Shown in pieces: positions 1 through 8,028 of a stretch of 64,000 nt of DNA. Position 1 is the first letter of the stretch. Every line of letters begins with the position of its first letter. Below the pieces are notes generated by a model, which was not told where the DNA came from, searched no databases, and was given only the letters and a program-made list of their open reading frames with translations. The DNA is from Alkalicoccus saliphilus (GTDB lineage Bacteria > Bacillota > Bacilli > Bacillales > Salisediminibacteriaceae): contig NZ_PZJJ01000004.1 in NCBI RefSeq assembly GCF_003044065.1, positions 62,001 through 126,000 on the forward strand. Reading direction: 5' to 3'. The position numbers were made by a program, and so were the translations under genes.

Positions 1-660
1 TTAGCTGTTTTATCTGCTGAAGGAATTGTTCCGAAGCTCCTCTGGACAAAGCGGCTGGAAAACGGAGATGTAATTACAGCCCAGCAGTGGGTCAACGGCC
101 GCGAACTGAAAAGCGGAGAAATGAACTGCGGACAAGTCGCGGGACTCCTTGCTAAGATTCACCGGTCGGAAGAACTTCTCGACATGTTCATGCGTATGGG
201 AAACAAACCGCTCGATCCGGGGAAGATATACGAAGGACTCTCTGAAAGAGCCAGCGGAATCCAGGAAACAGATGGACTCATTGCCGAGGCACTTGAAGAA
301 CTCAGCAGCAGGTACCCCCTTTTACCGGAAGGAGAATACGTTGTATGTCATACTGATGTACATCACAACAACTGGATTGAAGATGAAAATAAAAACTTAT
401 TCCTGATTGACTGGGACGGAGCGCAGGTGGCAGATCCTGCGCTCGATTTAGCCCCGCTGCTTTATGAATATGTCCCGAAAAAAGACTGGGATGCATGGCT
501 CGCAGCCTACGGGGAAAATCCGGACGGCGCACTGCTTTTCAGAATGTGGTGGTACCGCATGGCCCAATGCGTCGAGAACGTTCTTTGGCATATGCTGAGG
601 GAAGAAAAGGAAGAAGTCTCCGCATGGTACAGGCGGCTGGAAGAAGTGAGGAACGGGTGA
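1..660 (+). CDS. ytmP: YtmP-like phosphotransferase (5' truncated)
   Basis: The reading frame is open from the first base, so the start lies outside the window; about 219 C-terminal residues are present. The protein belongs to the aminoglycoside phosphotransferase / choline kinase-like fold. The catalytic loop reads CHTDVHHNNW (H-x-D-x4-N type) and is followed by LIDWDGA, the DFG-equivalent metal-binding motif. In B. subtilis the homologue ytmP also precedes trmB (ytmQ). The substrate is unknown in this family branch; a small hydroxylated metabolite is likely by homology only. The small gene ytzH, found between ytmP and trmB in B. subtilis, is not seen here. Confidence 0.85.
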   Translation, partial: LAVLSAEGIVPKLLWTKRLENGDVITAQQWVNGRELKSGEMNCGQVAGLLAKIHRSEELLDMFMRMGNKPLDPGKIYEGLSERASGIQETDGLIAEALEELSSRYPLLPEGEYVVCHTDVHHNNWIEDENKNLFLIDWDGAQVADPALDLAPLLYEYVPKKDWDAWLAAYGENPDGALLFRMWWYRMAQCVENVLWHMLREEKEEVSAWYRRLEEVRNG

Positions 661-679
661 ATAGTTTATAAATGAAAGG

Positions 680-704
680 GGGTGCCTCTCCGGGCGCCCT
701 TTTA
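680..704 (+). terminator. Weak intrinsic terminator after ytmP
   Basis: A 7-bp stem (gggtgcc / ggcgccc, one G-U pair) is followed by a short T run. It separates ytmP from trmB, but the T tract is only four bases, so read-through is possible. Confidence 0.5.
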
Positions 705-765
705 TTTGTGTGGTGTAAGAAGAACCACCGGTCAGGAAAATATAAGCTTAATGGAGGAATGAAGT

Positions 766-1404
766 ATGCGTCTGCGTAACAAGCCCTGGGCAAAGGAATA
801 TATAGAAAACAACAGTCATATTGTCGAGCAGCAGCCGGAGAAATGGAAAAACAAGTGGAAAGAACGATTCGGAAGCGATCATCCAATTTACGTGGAAGTA
901 GGTTCAGGTAAAGGCAAATTTGTAAACGAGCTTGCAGAGAAGTACCCGGAAATCAATGTGATAGGAATCGAACTGTACGAAAGTGTAATAGTTAGAGGAG
1001 TAGAACGTGCTGTCGAAAAACCAAAGCCCAACCTCATCCTGCTGCAGCAGAATGTAGAGGATTTGACCGAATTCTTCGGCAAAGAAGAAATCGACCGGCT
1101 GTTTATTAATTTCACTGATCCCTGGCCGAAAAAAAGACACGCCAAACGACGCCTTACAAATGCAGGATTTTTGAAAAAGTATGAAGAAGTACTGAAAAGA
1201 GAAGCCGAGATCCATTTTAAAACGGACAATCAGGGGCTGTTTGAATATTCCCTGGAGTCCATAGCGAATTATGGAATGAAACTCCAGAATATCAGCCTTG
1301 ATCTTCACCAAAGTGGAATGGAAGATAATATTATGACAGAATATGAACAAAAGTTTTCAGAAAAAGGAATGCGTATTTACAGGCTGGAGGCTCGGCTTCA
1401 CTAA
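766..1404 (+). CDS. trmB: tRNA (guanine-N7)-methyltransferase TrmB
   Basis: TrmB uses S-adenosylmethionine to methylate G46 in the variable loop of tRNAs. The 212-residue length is normal for the family. The SAM-binding motif EVGSGKG lies at residues 44-50. The family hallmark FTDPWPKKRH lies at about 116-125; its Asp and Pro residues form the catalytic and tRNA-contact site. The start is supported by a good ribosome binding site (ggagg before atgaag/atgcgt). It sits just ahead of ytnP, as in B. subtilis (ytmQ). Confidence 0.97.
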   Translation: MRLRNKPWAKEYIENNSHIVEQQPEKWKNKWKERFGSDHPIYVEVGSGKGKFVNELAEKYPEINVIGIELYESVIVRGVERAVEKPKPNLILLQQNVEDLTEFFGKEEIDRLFINFTDPWPKKRHAKRRLTNAGFLKKYEEVLKREAEIHFKTDNQGLFEYSLESIANYGMKLQNISLDLHQSGMEDNIMTEYEQKFSEKGMRIYRLEARLH

Positions 1405-1426
1405 AATCAGATAAGGTGGGGTTATT

Positions 1427-2296
1427 ATGACGCTTGAACAGTTTCACGTAAGCGGAGACACAACGTTAACATGGCTTAACGGCGGGGACACGAATATGGA
1501 TGGAGGGGCAATGTTCGGCGTTGTGCCAAAGCCTCTCTGGTCCAGAAAATATCCGGTTAATGAAAAAAATCAGATAGAACTCCGGTGCGATCCTGTTCTG
1601 ATACAGGCAGAAGGAAGAAATATGATTATGGAAGGCGGCATCGGACGCGGCCGGCTTTCAGAAAAAGCTATGAAAAACTACGGGGTGACGGAAGAATCGT
1701 CTGTTGAGGAAAACCTCAGCGATCTTGGTCTGAGCCCGGATGATATCAGCGACGTCCTGATGACGCATATGCATTTTGATCATTCCATGGGACTGACAAA
1801 AGAAACAGCAGAAGGCAGAAAACCGATGTATCCGAATGCGGTGATCTGGGTAAATGAGATTGAGTGGGAAGAGATGAAAAATCCGAATATCCGTTCCAGG
1901 AATACATACTTTAAGGAAAACTGGGATGCGATTGAACATCAGGTTAAAACATTTAAAAAAGAGAAGGAAGTTGTTCCGGGTATACGACTGATCCATACGG
2001 GAGGCCACAGTGCAGGACACTGCATTCTGAACATCTCCCGGGGAGACAGGGAAATATGGCACATGGCTGATATCATGCCGACACACGCCCACCAGAATGT
2101 CCTATGGGTACTGGCTTATGACGATTATCCGCTCGATTCCATTGAAAAAAAGCAGGAATATACGCTGCCGGCCATTGAACAAGGTGCCTGGTTTATGTTC
2201 TACCATGATTACAAATACCGGATGCTCAGGTGGGATGAAAACGGGAAAGAGATTGTTGAAAGTCTTCTGCGGGAAGAGGCCGAAGAAAGTGAGTAA
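1427..2296 (+). CDS. ytnP: YtnP-type metallo-beta-lactamase-fold lactonase
   Basis: A 289-residue cytoplasmic hydrolase of the metallo-beta-lactamase superfamily. The dinuclear zinc motif HMHFDH is at 114-119. Further ligands are H194/H198 in GGHSAGHC and D215/H220 in HMADIMPTH. B. subtilis YtnP is described as a lactonase that quenches gamma-butyrolactone/homoserine-lactone-type signals; the same role here is inferred from orthology and gene position next to trmB. The start is set by aaggtgg about 9 bases upstream. The gap to trmB is only 22 bases, so the two are probably co-transcribed. Confidence 0.9.
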   Translation: MTLEQFHVSGDTTLTWLNGGDTNMDGGAMFGVVPKPLWSRKYPVNEKNQIELRCDPVLIQAEGRNMIMEGGIGRGRLSEKAMKNYGVTEESSVEENLSDLGLSPDDISDVLMTHMHFDHSMGLTKETAEGRKPMYPNAVIWVNEIEWEEMKNPNIRSRNTYFKENWDAIEHQVKTFKKEKEVVPGIRLIHTGGHSAGHCILNISRGDREIWHMADIMPTHAHQNVLWVLAYDDYPLDSIEKKQEYTLPAIEQGAWFMFYHDYKYRMLRWDENGKEIVESLLREEAEESE

Positions 2297-2341
2297 AAAA
2301 CAGTATTACCGTTATTCGTAAAGCAGTTTAAGAATACGGCG

Positions 2342-2414
2342 AACAGCTTCCGCGGGGCACAGCAAAAACGTATACAAACAGTAGAAGAATTATTTCAACA
2401 AAAGAACTTGATCA
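2342..2414 (+). repeat. Right-end fragment of the dispersed terminator-associated repeat (copy 9)
   Basis: This degenerate copy of the right end matches the 29.7-kb full copy in order: cagcttccgc, tatac, cagtagaagaat, acttgatc. It lies 8 bases before the ytnP/ytzB terminator hairpin, the same placement as the other right-end copies. No gene is seen in it. Confidence 0.5.
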
Positions 2415-2422
2415 AAAAACTA

Positions 2423-2456
2423 AAACCCGGCAGCGCCGTATGAGCGCTGCCGGGTT
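2423..2456. terminator. Bidirectional terminator between ytnP and ytzB
   Basis: A 14-bp perfect stem (aaacccggcagcgc / gcgctgccgggttt) with A-rich and T-rich flanks serves the two convergent genes. Confidence 0.9.
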
Positions 2457-2460
2457 TTTA

Positions 2461-2781
2461 TCAGTCCTGTTTAACGAGTTCGATGATCGTTCCGGTAGGG
2501 GCATCAACGTAAAATTCATAAGCATTAACTGTTCCTTCCGGTTCGGAAACAGTGATGCCGCCTTTATAAACATCGTAGATCAGGTTTCCGTGCTCATACT
2601 GCTCTGTCATCATGTGCACCCATGATCCTTCCACAGTGCCGAGATCGGCAGCCTTTTTCTTTACAAGTTTTAAAGCTTTCTCGGGAGAAAGCAGCGTTTC
2701 TTTTTGATCGAGGGCATTTTTAGCCAGGACCGTAGCAGCTACTCCTGCTCCGATTCCTGCAGCAAAACCTTTCCAGCTCAT
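2461..2781 (-). CDS. ytzB: YtzB-like PepSY-type small membrane-anchored protein
   Basis: A 106-residue protein with an N-terminal hydrophobic stretch (about residues 5-22, GFAAGIGAGVAATVLAKNAL) that could be an uncleaved anchor. A PepSY-like domain follows, ending in the typical EFYVDAPTGTIIELVKQD strand pattern. PepSY domains are thought to bind or inhibit secreted peptidases; no substrate can be named. The neighbours ytnP and ytoP match the B. subtilis order ytnP-ytzB-ytoP. The start is supported by aaggag 8-10 bases upstream and by a strong promoter on this strand. Confidence 0.8.
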   Translation of the reverse strand: MSWKGFAAGIGAGVAATVLAKNALDQKETLLSPEKALKLVKKKAADLGTVEGSWVHMMTEQYEHGNLIYDVYKGGITVSEPEGTVNAYEFYVDAPTGTIIELVKQD

Positions 2782-2819
2782 ACCACAACACTCCTTCTTA
2801 ATTTACATGTCTTTCCCCT

Positions 2820-2848
2820 AGTATACTGAAAGCACTGGAAAATGCCAA
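2820..2848 (-). promoter_or_regulatory. Sigma-A promoter for ytzB
   Basis: On the minus strand, TTGGCA, a 17-base spacer and TATACT lie about 40 bases upstream of the ytzB start. Confidence 0.75.
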
Positions 2849-3109
2849 CGATTGTGAGAGGGTTTTCAAAAGGGAATCATACAGCAGAGCAGAAACGATT
2901 TAAAACCTGTCATGCACAGCCTCGTCTGACGGTCTGTTATCCCGCGCCCCTCCTTTGCTATCCCCGGGTTTTCGTTGCCCTTTATATTCTGTCTGAAAAG
3001 CCTGTTTAAAAATCTTCTGCTCATATGTTTCGATTTTCGAAAAAACTGGAAACGGGGTGAATTCTCCGGTAAAATAAGTAAAGATACATATACACAGGAG
3101 GGTGAACAC
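2849..3109. other. Intergenic region between ytzB and ytoP
   Basis: No gene is supported here. It is the divergent control region for ytzB (minus) and ytoP (plus). A TAAAAT -10-like hexamer near 3069 could serve ytoP, but no convincing -35 was found. No repeat copy is seen. Confidence 0.5.
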
Positions 3110-4183
3110 ATGAATCAGGAAACTCACAAAATGTTTGAAACCTTAACTCAGCTGCCGGGAGCGCCTGGATTTGAGCATGAAGTCCGCCGTTATGTAAAAA
3201 AAGAGCTTCAGAAATACAGTGATGAAATCGTACAGGACCGTCTGGGCGGTGTTTTCGGATTGAAAAAAGGATCGGAAGACGGCCCCCGGGTTATGGTGGC
3301 CGGGCACATGGACGAAGTTGGATTTATGGTTACATCAATTAACGAAAAAGGTCTTATTCGTTTTCAAACACTCGGCGGATGGTGGAGTCAGGTGCTTCTG
3401 GCGCAGCGTCTCCATATTATTACCGACAATGGACCTGTAACAGGGGTAGTCGGGTCCATTCCTCCTCATCTTCTGGATGAAGCAAAGCGGAAAAAGCCGA
3501 TGGATATTAAAAACATGTATATCGATATTGGAGCAGATGATAAGGAAGATGCAGAGAGAATAGGAATTAAACCAGGGCAGCAAATTGTGCCGGTATGCCC
3601 GATGGAAACGATGGCTAATGAAAAAAAGCTGCTTGCCAAAGCCTGGGATAACCGGTATGGGGTCGGTTTATCGATTGAACTTTTGAAAGAGCTTAAAGAT
3701 GAACAGCTTGCAAATACCCTGTATTCCGGGGCGACAGTTCAGGAGGAAGTTGGTCTTAGGGGAGCCCAGGCTGCAGCCAATATGATTCAGCCGGATATTT
3801 TTTATGCTCTGGATGCCAGCCCTGCAAATGATGCCTCCGGTGAAAAAGATGCTTTCGGTCATCTCGGTAAAGGCGCACTTCTCCGGATTTTTGACCGCAC
3901 GATGATTACGCACCGGGGAATGAGAGAATTTGTACTTGATACAGCTGAAACAAACAAAATTCCCTACCAGTATTTTATTTCCCAGGGAGGAACGGACGCC
4001 GGAAGGGTGCACATTTCAAACAATGGTGTGCCATCTGCAGTTATCGGCGTATGCTCTCGTTATATCCATACAGCAGCTTCTATTATGCATGTTGATGATT
4101 ACGCAGCAGCGAAAGAATTAATTGTTACGCTTGTTAAAAATACCGACAAAACAACACTGGAAACGATTCGTAATAACGTCTAA
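3110..4183 (+). CDS. ytoP: M42 family metallo-aminopeptidase YtoP
   Basis: A 357-residue peptidase of the M42 (glutamyl aminopeptidase/TET) family that removes N-terminal residues from peptides in the cytoplasm. Two-metal ligands are visible: H66 and D68 in AGHMDEVG, D180 in WDNRYG, the catalytic pair E212/E213 in QEEVG, D235 in LDASPAN, and the C-terminal His in GGTDAGRVH. The start is the ATG preceded by aggagggtg; the frame stays open upstream but without a ribosome binding site. Length equals B. subtilis YtoP. Confidence 0.93.
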   Translation: MNQETHKMFETLTQLPGAPGFEHEVRRYVKKELQKYSDEIVQDRLGGVFGLKKGSEDGPRVMVAGHMDEVGFMVTSINEKGLIRFQTLGGWWSQVLLAQRLHIITDNGPVTGVVGSIPPHLLDEAKRKKPMDIKNMYIDIGADDKEDAERIGIKPGQQIVPVCPMETMANEKKLLAKAWDNRYGVGLSIELLKELKDEQLANTLYSGATVQEEVGLRGAQAAANMIQPDIFYALDASPANDASGEKDAFGHLGKGALLRIFDRTMITHRGMREFVLDTAETNKIPYQYFISQGGTDAGRVHISNNGVPSAVIGVCSRYIHTAASIMHVDDYAAAKELIVTLVKNTDKTTLETIRNNV

Positions 4184-4240
4184 ACCAATAAATTGTCTGT
4201 AAACACACCTTTTGAAAGTACTGTTTGCCGGTAAAATGCA

Positions 4241-4275
4241 AAAAACCGTCTCAGACGGGTACTTAGACGGTTTTT
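4241..4275 (+). terminator. Terminator after ytoP / outer hairpin of repeat copy 1
   Basis: An 11-bp perfect stem (aaaaaccgtct / agacggttttt). Its core is closely repeated at the other end of the adjoining repeat (4702-4734); both share ccgtctcagacgg. Confidence 0.9.
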
Positions 4276-4701
4276 CTGAGTGTTGAGTAAGTTCTGTTTT
4301 TAGAATAATTATTCCGGCGTACAGCTTCTTCCTGAGCTCAGCCCTGCCATGGGGCTCGTCATCGGCTGTTTCTGCCGAAGCTGAGTTTCTTCAGAAAGGA
4401 TCTGCCGACGTCGCTGATCCCACCGGTGTCCCCGCCGGACGTTTGGGAGAAAAAGAAACGCTTTGTGAAAGAATAAGACCGGTACAGCGTGCTTTTTCAA
4501 GACTGGGATCTTCTATATTATTTCCCTGCAGGAGCCGCAGGGGACGACTCCTGGGCGATAGAGGACGAGCCGAAGATCTATTTCTTCCGAGCTGTGATAG
4601 GAAGGAATTAGCTGAGGCCGTCCCGCCCGGAAAGCGTTCCCCGGAGGCGGAAGCAGGACATTGTCTTCCTTTGCCATAAAAAGATTTTATAAAAAGACCG
4701 G
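4276..4701 (-). repeat. Full-length dispersed non-coding repeat (copy 1)
   Basis: This fills most of the gap between ytoP and ytoQ. Read on the minus strand it aligns along its whole length with the 29.3-29.8 kb copy. Shared blocks, in order: cgctttccgggcggg, gatcttc.gctcgtcct, ggagtc, acgtccggcgggga, gatcctttc, agcccca.ggca, and the palindrome GAATAATTATTC near the right end. No conserved reading frame runs through both copies. Hairpins flank both ends (4241-4275 and 4702-4734). Confidence 0.8.
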
Positions 4702-4736
4702 AAAGCCGTCTCAGACGGATGCTGAGACGGCTTTTT
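4702..4736 (-). terminator. Terminator of ytoQ / second hairpin flanking repeat copy 1
   Basis: A 13-bp perfect stem (aaagccgtctcag / ctgagacggcttt) with a 7-base loop. It lies about 50 bases beyond the end of ytoQ and can act on both strands. Confidence 0.85.
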
Positions 4737-4788
4737 ATACGCGGTGATAATTTCAGTGGATTCGTTAAAACCAGCTTACAGTCATCGT

Positions 4789-5235
4789 TTATTTTTCGTC
4801 AAAAATATAAGCAAGAGCTTCGAGAGCCTGATCGGCCGTTTCCACGGTGACCTGGGCTTTTTCCGAAAGTTCCTTTAATGGATGATGAAGTGAAGCTGGG
4901 CGGACGAGAATCAGCGGTTTGTCTGTGGCAAGAGCTGCACCGGCATCCATAGCGCTGTTCCACTGCTTGTACTTTTCTCCGAAGAGGGCAATGACTATAT
5001 CGGATTGGTTCATCAATACACGGGTTCTCAGATTATTCATCTGGGAAGCTGCTTCATCCCGGATAATGTTGTCCGGCTGTTTCCCGAGGATCTCTTCTCC
5101 GATGTTATCAGAGCGGTCATGATTTTCCATAGGCCCGACAAACGTTACCGGAAGGTTTTTTTCCAAAGCTTTGTCTTTCAAATTTTGGCGCCAGTCGTCG
5201 TGGATCTGGCCTGCCAGGTAAACTGTCAGCTGCAT
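4789..5235 (-). CDS. ytoQ: YtoQ family protein
   Basis: A 148-residue cytoplasmic protein, same length as B. subtilis YtoQ. It starts with LTVYLAGQIHDDW and contains FGEKYKQWNSAMDAGAALATDKPLILVRP, a pattern resembling the nucleoside 2-deoxyribosyltransferase fold, in which an Asp/Glu-rich pocket binds nucleosides. A biochemical activity is not established for this family. The start has an aaggagag ribosome binding site and a promoter upstream. It is monocistronic and convergent with ytoP. Confidence 0.85.
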   Translation of the reverse strand: MQLTVYLAGQIHDDWRQNLKDKALEKNLPVTFVGPMENHDRSDNIGEEILGKQPDNIIRDEAASQMNNLRTRVLMNQSDIVIALFGEKYKQWNSAMDAGAALATDKPLILVRPASLHHPLKELSEKAQVTVETADQALEALAYIFDEK

Positions 5236-5264
5236 AGTATCTCTCCTTTTCTGTGGTTAACATT

Positions 5265-5294
5265 ACTATGAAAGAAAAGGCAGAAGAATGTCAA
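5265..5294 (-). promoter_or_regulatory. Candidate sigma-A promoter for ytoQ
   Basis: On the minus strand, TTGACA, an 18-base spacer and CATAGT lie about 30 bases before the ytoQ start. The -35 is perfect; the -10 is weak. Confidence 0.6.
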
Positions 5295-5392
5295 ATTATT
5301 CGTGCATTTAGAGAAAATACCATACTTTTCTTCAATTTTCGACACGGAGAGGTTCTAGTGTGGTAAAATATTTTCAGCCTACTACATGAAGA

Positions 5393-5914
5393 ATGGAGTG
5401 GTCTTTTTTGGGGCGGATAGGACGAAGGCTGGTTTCAATTTCTATAGTTGGGCTTCTGGCAGCCTGTGGGACAGGCGAAGAAAAAATCGTAAAACAGGCA
5501 GAAGAAGTACTGGAAGAAAAGTTGAATCAGGAGCCGCAGGAAGCAACAAGGGAATACGGAGAAATGATGCTTTACCTGCCGAATAATGCCGACATACAAA
5601 AGTCGGCAGAAAAAGAGTACCGGGTAACATACGAGGGACAGATATACGCCCTTTCGCTGAATAATAAACAGACAGAAGCGGAAGCAAATATGAACATTCA
5701 GGAAACACAGCCGTTGATTGCAGAAGTACGGGAAGGAGAAAAGGGCTATTTGATCATTGCGCCTTTTGAAAAAGATTCGTACGAGGTAAAAGTTGGTTTT
5801 GAAGAAACAACGATGACTACCGTTCTGCCGATGGAAGACATCCATGAACAGTCCAGGCTGATGTTTGACATTGTCCAGTCGATCGAAGAGCATAATTTTA
5901 TAACGACACATTAA
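5393..5914 (+). CDS. Hypothetical lipoprotein
   Basis: Up to 173 residues. An N-terminal arginine-containing segment and hydrophobic stretch end in the lipobox LLAAC, so the mature protein should be a lipid-anchored extracytoplasmic protein. The mature part is acidic and has no motif I recognise. Two starts compete: ATG at 5393, and TTG at 5408 with ggag about 10 bases upstream. The TTG gives a more typical lipoprotein signal (M-G-R-I-G-R-R) and may be the true start. It is followed after 55 bases by the membrane protein at 5970. Confidence 0.7.
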   Translation: MEWSFLGRIGRRLVSISIVGLLAACGTGEEKIVKQAEEVLEEKLNQEPQEATREYGEMMLYLPNNADIQKSAEKEYRVTYEGQIYALSLNNKQTEAEANMNIQETQPLIAEVREGEKGYLIIAPFEKDSYEVKVGFEETTMTTVLPMEDIHEQSRLMFDIVQSIEEHNFITTH

Positions 5915-5969
5915 AGCCATACCGCAGATTCTGGAAGCGTAATGGCTTCTTTTTTTTAGGAGGAATCAG

Positions 5970-6995
5970 ATGAAAGCTTTTCTGCAGAGAAAAGGTATTG
6001 AACCGGGTGTACATAATTACTTGATACAGGCCCTCAGTTATATGGCGCTGGGGCTGTTTTCCTCGTTGATTATCGGCCTAATTATGCAGACGATCGGTGA
6101 TGCGGGTGTACAGGCAGGCTTCCCGACCGGCTGGCTTTCTGAAATAGGAGAAACGGCCATGAGTCTGGCCGGTTCGGCTATTGGGGCAGCGGTAGCCTAT
6201 GGGTTGAAAGCTCCGCGGCTCGTTTTGTTTGCAGGGCTCTTCAGCGGGGCGCTCGGTTACGAACTTGCGGGTCCGGCGGGAAGTTTTCTTGCAGCACTCT
6301 TTTCTACGGAAATCGGTAAGCTCGTCTCACAGGAAACAAAGGTAGATATTATCGTCACTCCATTTGTAACAATTCTGGCCGGGGCGCTTGCTTCCTACAC
6401 GGTTGGACCGCCCATCAGCGGAGCGTTGACACAGCTCGGAGCCTTTATTATATGGGCAACAGAACAGCAGCCTTTTGTGATGGGTGTCATTATAGCTGTG
6501 ACAATGGGAGCTGCACTCACTGCCCCTATTTCCAGTGCAGCTATAGCTATTATTCTTCAGCTTGACGGACTCGCGGCTGGAGCGGCAACAGTCGGCTGTG
6601 CGGCCCATATGATTGGATTTGCTGTGAGCAGTTACAGGGAAAATAAAGGAGCAGGTCTCATGGCTCTCGGTCTTGGGACGTCCATGCTGCAAATAGCAAA
6701 CGTAATAAAAAATCCGCGGATTCTCGTGCCGCCGACAGTTGCAGCGGCAATTCTCGGCCCGTTCGCTACGATGTTTTTCCTGATGGAAAATAATCCAGAA
6801 GGTGCCGGAATGGGTACGAGCGGGCTGGTCGGTCAAATTATGACTGTTAACACAATGGGAACAGGAGGCGAAGTTTTTGCAGGTATTATTTTGCTTCATT
6901 TTGCGGCACCTGCAGTAATCAGCCTGATTGTATCAGAATGGATGAGAAAAAAAGACTGGATCAGGCCTGGAGATATGCAGATTGATAAATCATAG
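5970..6995 (+). CDS. PTS-IIC-like integral membrane protein (orphan)
   Basis: A 341-residue, highly hydrophobic, Gly/Ala-rich protein with about eight to ten membrane segments. It resembles the 'PTS EIIC type 2' membrane family (GPPISGALTQLGAFI, TAPISSAAIAI and a C-terminal GxGTSGLVGQIxT segment). No EIIA or EIIB domain or gene is nearby, so sugar phosphorylation through it is doubtful; it may be a transporter or channel of unknown substrate. The ribosome binding site is aggaggaatcag before ATG. B. subtilis has ytpP and ytpR in this neighbourhood; neither is seen here. Confidence 0.75.
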   Translation: MKAFLQRKGIEPGVHNYLIQALSYMALGLFSSLIIGLIMQTIGDAGVQAGFPTGWLSEIGETAMSLAGSAIGAAVAYGLKAPRLVLFAGLFSGALGYELAGPAGSFLAALFSTEIGKLVSQETKVDIIVTPFVTILAGALASYTVGPPISGALTQLGAFIIWATEQQPFVMGVIIAVTMGAALTAPISSAAIAIILQLDGLAAGAATVGCAAHMIGFAVSSYRENKGAGLMALGLGTSMLQIANVIKNPRILVPPTVAAAILGPFATMFFLMENNPEGAGMGTSGLVGQIMTVNTMGTGGEVFAGIILLHFAAPAVISLIVSEWMRKKDWIRPGDMQIDKS

Positions 6996-7108
6996 AAAAG
7001 GTCATGGTATGAGCGGTAAAAAGATTGCTGCACTTTTTATAAATCCTCTTGATTGGTTTGAAAAACACCTGCGTGCTACACTGTATAAAGGTAATGGAGG
7101 GATAAAAT

Positions 7109-7909
7109 ATGAAACCAATTGAAATAAAGCGGGAGCTCGAAGCACACCTGCAGAACGAAAACTGGATTACATCGTACGACAGGGACAACGATACGTTTAG
7201 AATCGTTGACGAAAGAGTAGATAAAGGAATTACAGTAAGGCTGGGAAACCTTACCGATAAATTCAAGGAAGATAAAGACGCAGCACTGGAAGGCACTGTG
7301 GCAAAAATTAAGGAAGGTATGCGCCTTCTCGTGGAAAAAGCTGATCTGAACGGCAAAGAAAAAAACATTTTCCCGGTTCTTCGCACACCCGGCTTTGGAG
7401 AAGGCAAACAGCTTCTTTCCGACGAGCATACGGCGGAAACAAAAATCTTTTACGCAGTGGATGAAGGAGCCTCCTATTCCATGATTGATGAGGAGATGCT
7501 GAAACAGTCCGGAAAAACCGGCGAGGAAATTCGTGAAACAGCGCAGTTTAATGTGCGGGCACTCCCATCTGATTTCCGGATGGATGAAGCAGCAGGAAAT
7601 AAATTTTATTTTCTCCACGCAGGAGATGGATACGAAGCCAGCAGAATTCTGGACGAGCAGCTGCTTGAGAAAATGAAAAAAGAAATAGAGGGAGAGATGG
7701 CGGTGGCTGTTCCCCATCACGATATGCTGGTAATTGCAGACCTTCGTAATGAAGCCGGCTATGATGTACTTGGACAGATGACATTCCAGTTTTTTGCGGA
7801 AGGACATGTGCCGCTTACAGCTCTTCCGTTCCTTTATGAAAACGGGGAACTGGAGCCTATTTTCATTCTCGCGCAGAAAAAACCGAAGAATACGAAAAAT
7901 GATGGATGA
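7109..7909 (+). CDS. ytpQ: DUF1444 family protein YtpQ
   Basis: A 266-residue soluble protein of the DUF1444/UPF0354 family, almost the same length as B. subtilis YtpQ. It is acidic, with no transmembrane segment or known catalytic motif. The biochemical role is unknown. It sits upstream of sftA as in B. subtilis. The start has atggagg 7-9 bases upstream. Confidence 0.88.
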   Translation: MKPIEIKRELEAHLQNENWITSYDRDNDTFRIVDERVDKGITVRLGNLTDKFKEDKDAALEGTVAKIKEGMRLLVEKADLNGKEKNIFPVLRTPGFGEGKQLLSDEHTAETKIFYAVDEGASYSMIDEEMLKQSGKTGEEIRETAQFNVRALPSDFRMDEAAGNKFYFLHAGDGYEASRILDEQLLEKMKKEIEGEMAVAVPHHDMLVIADLRNEAGYDVLGQMTFQFFAEGHVPLTALPFLYENGELEPIFILAQKKPKNTKNDG

Positions 7910-7947
7910 TTTTTACCTTCGAAGTAAGGTAAGATAAAGGATAGGTT

Positions 7948-7995
7948 AAGGTGACACAGGGACGGCTTGAAAGCTGCTTTGATGTCACCTTTTGT
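7948..7995 (+). terminator. Hairpin between ytpQ and sftA
   Basis: A 9-bp outer stem (aaggtgaca / tgtcacctt) with an inner gc-rich arm, followed by tttgttt. It probably ends ytpQ transcripts 35 bases before the sftA start. Confidence 0.7.
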
Positions 7996-8028
7996 TTAGC
8001 CGACTAACTTAAAGACAGGTGAATTCCC

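Noticed and set aside
2900-3127. Minus-strand open frame opposite the start of ytoP
   Set aside because: No ribosome binding site; it overlaps the ytoP start and control region and has no family resemblance.
4443-4679. Open frame inside repeat copy 1 (and a similar one at 29537-29785 in copy 2)
   Set aside because: The frames are not conserved between copies; Arg/Pro-rich composition is due to GC-rich repeat blocks.
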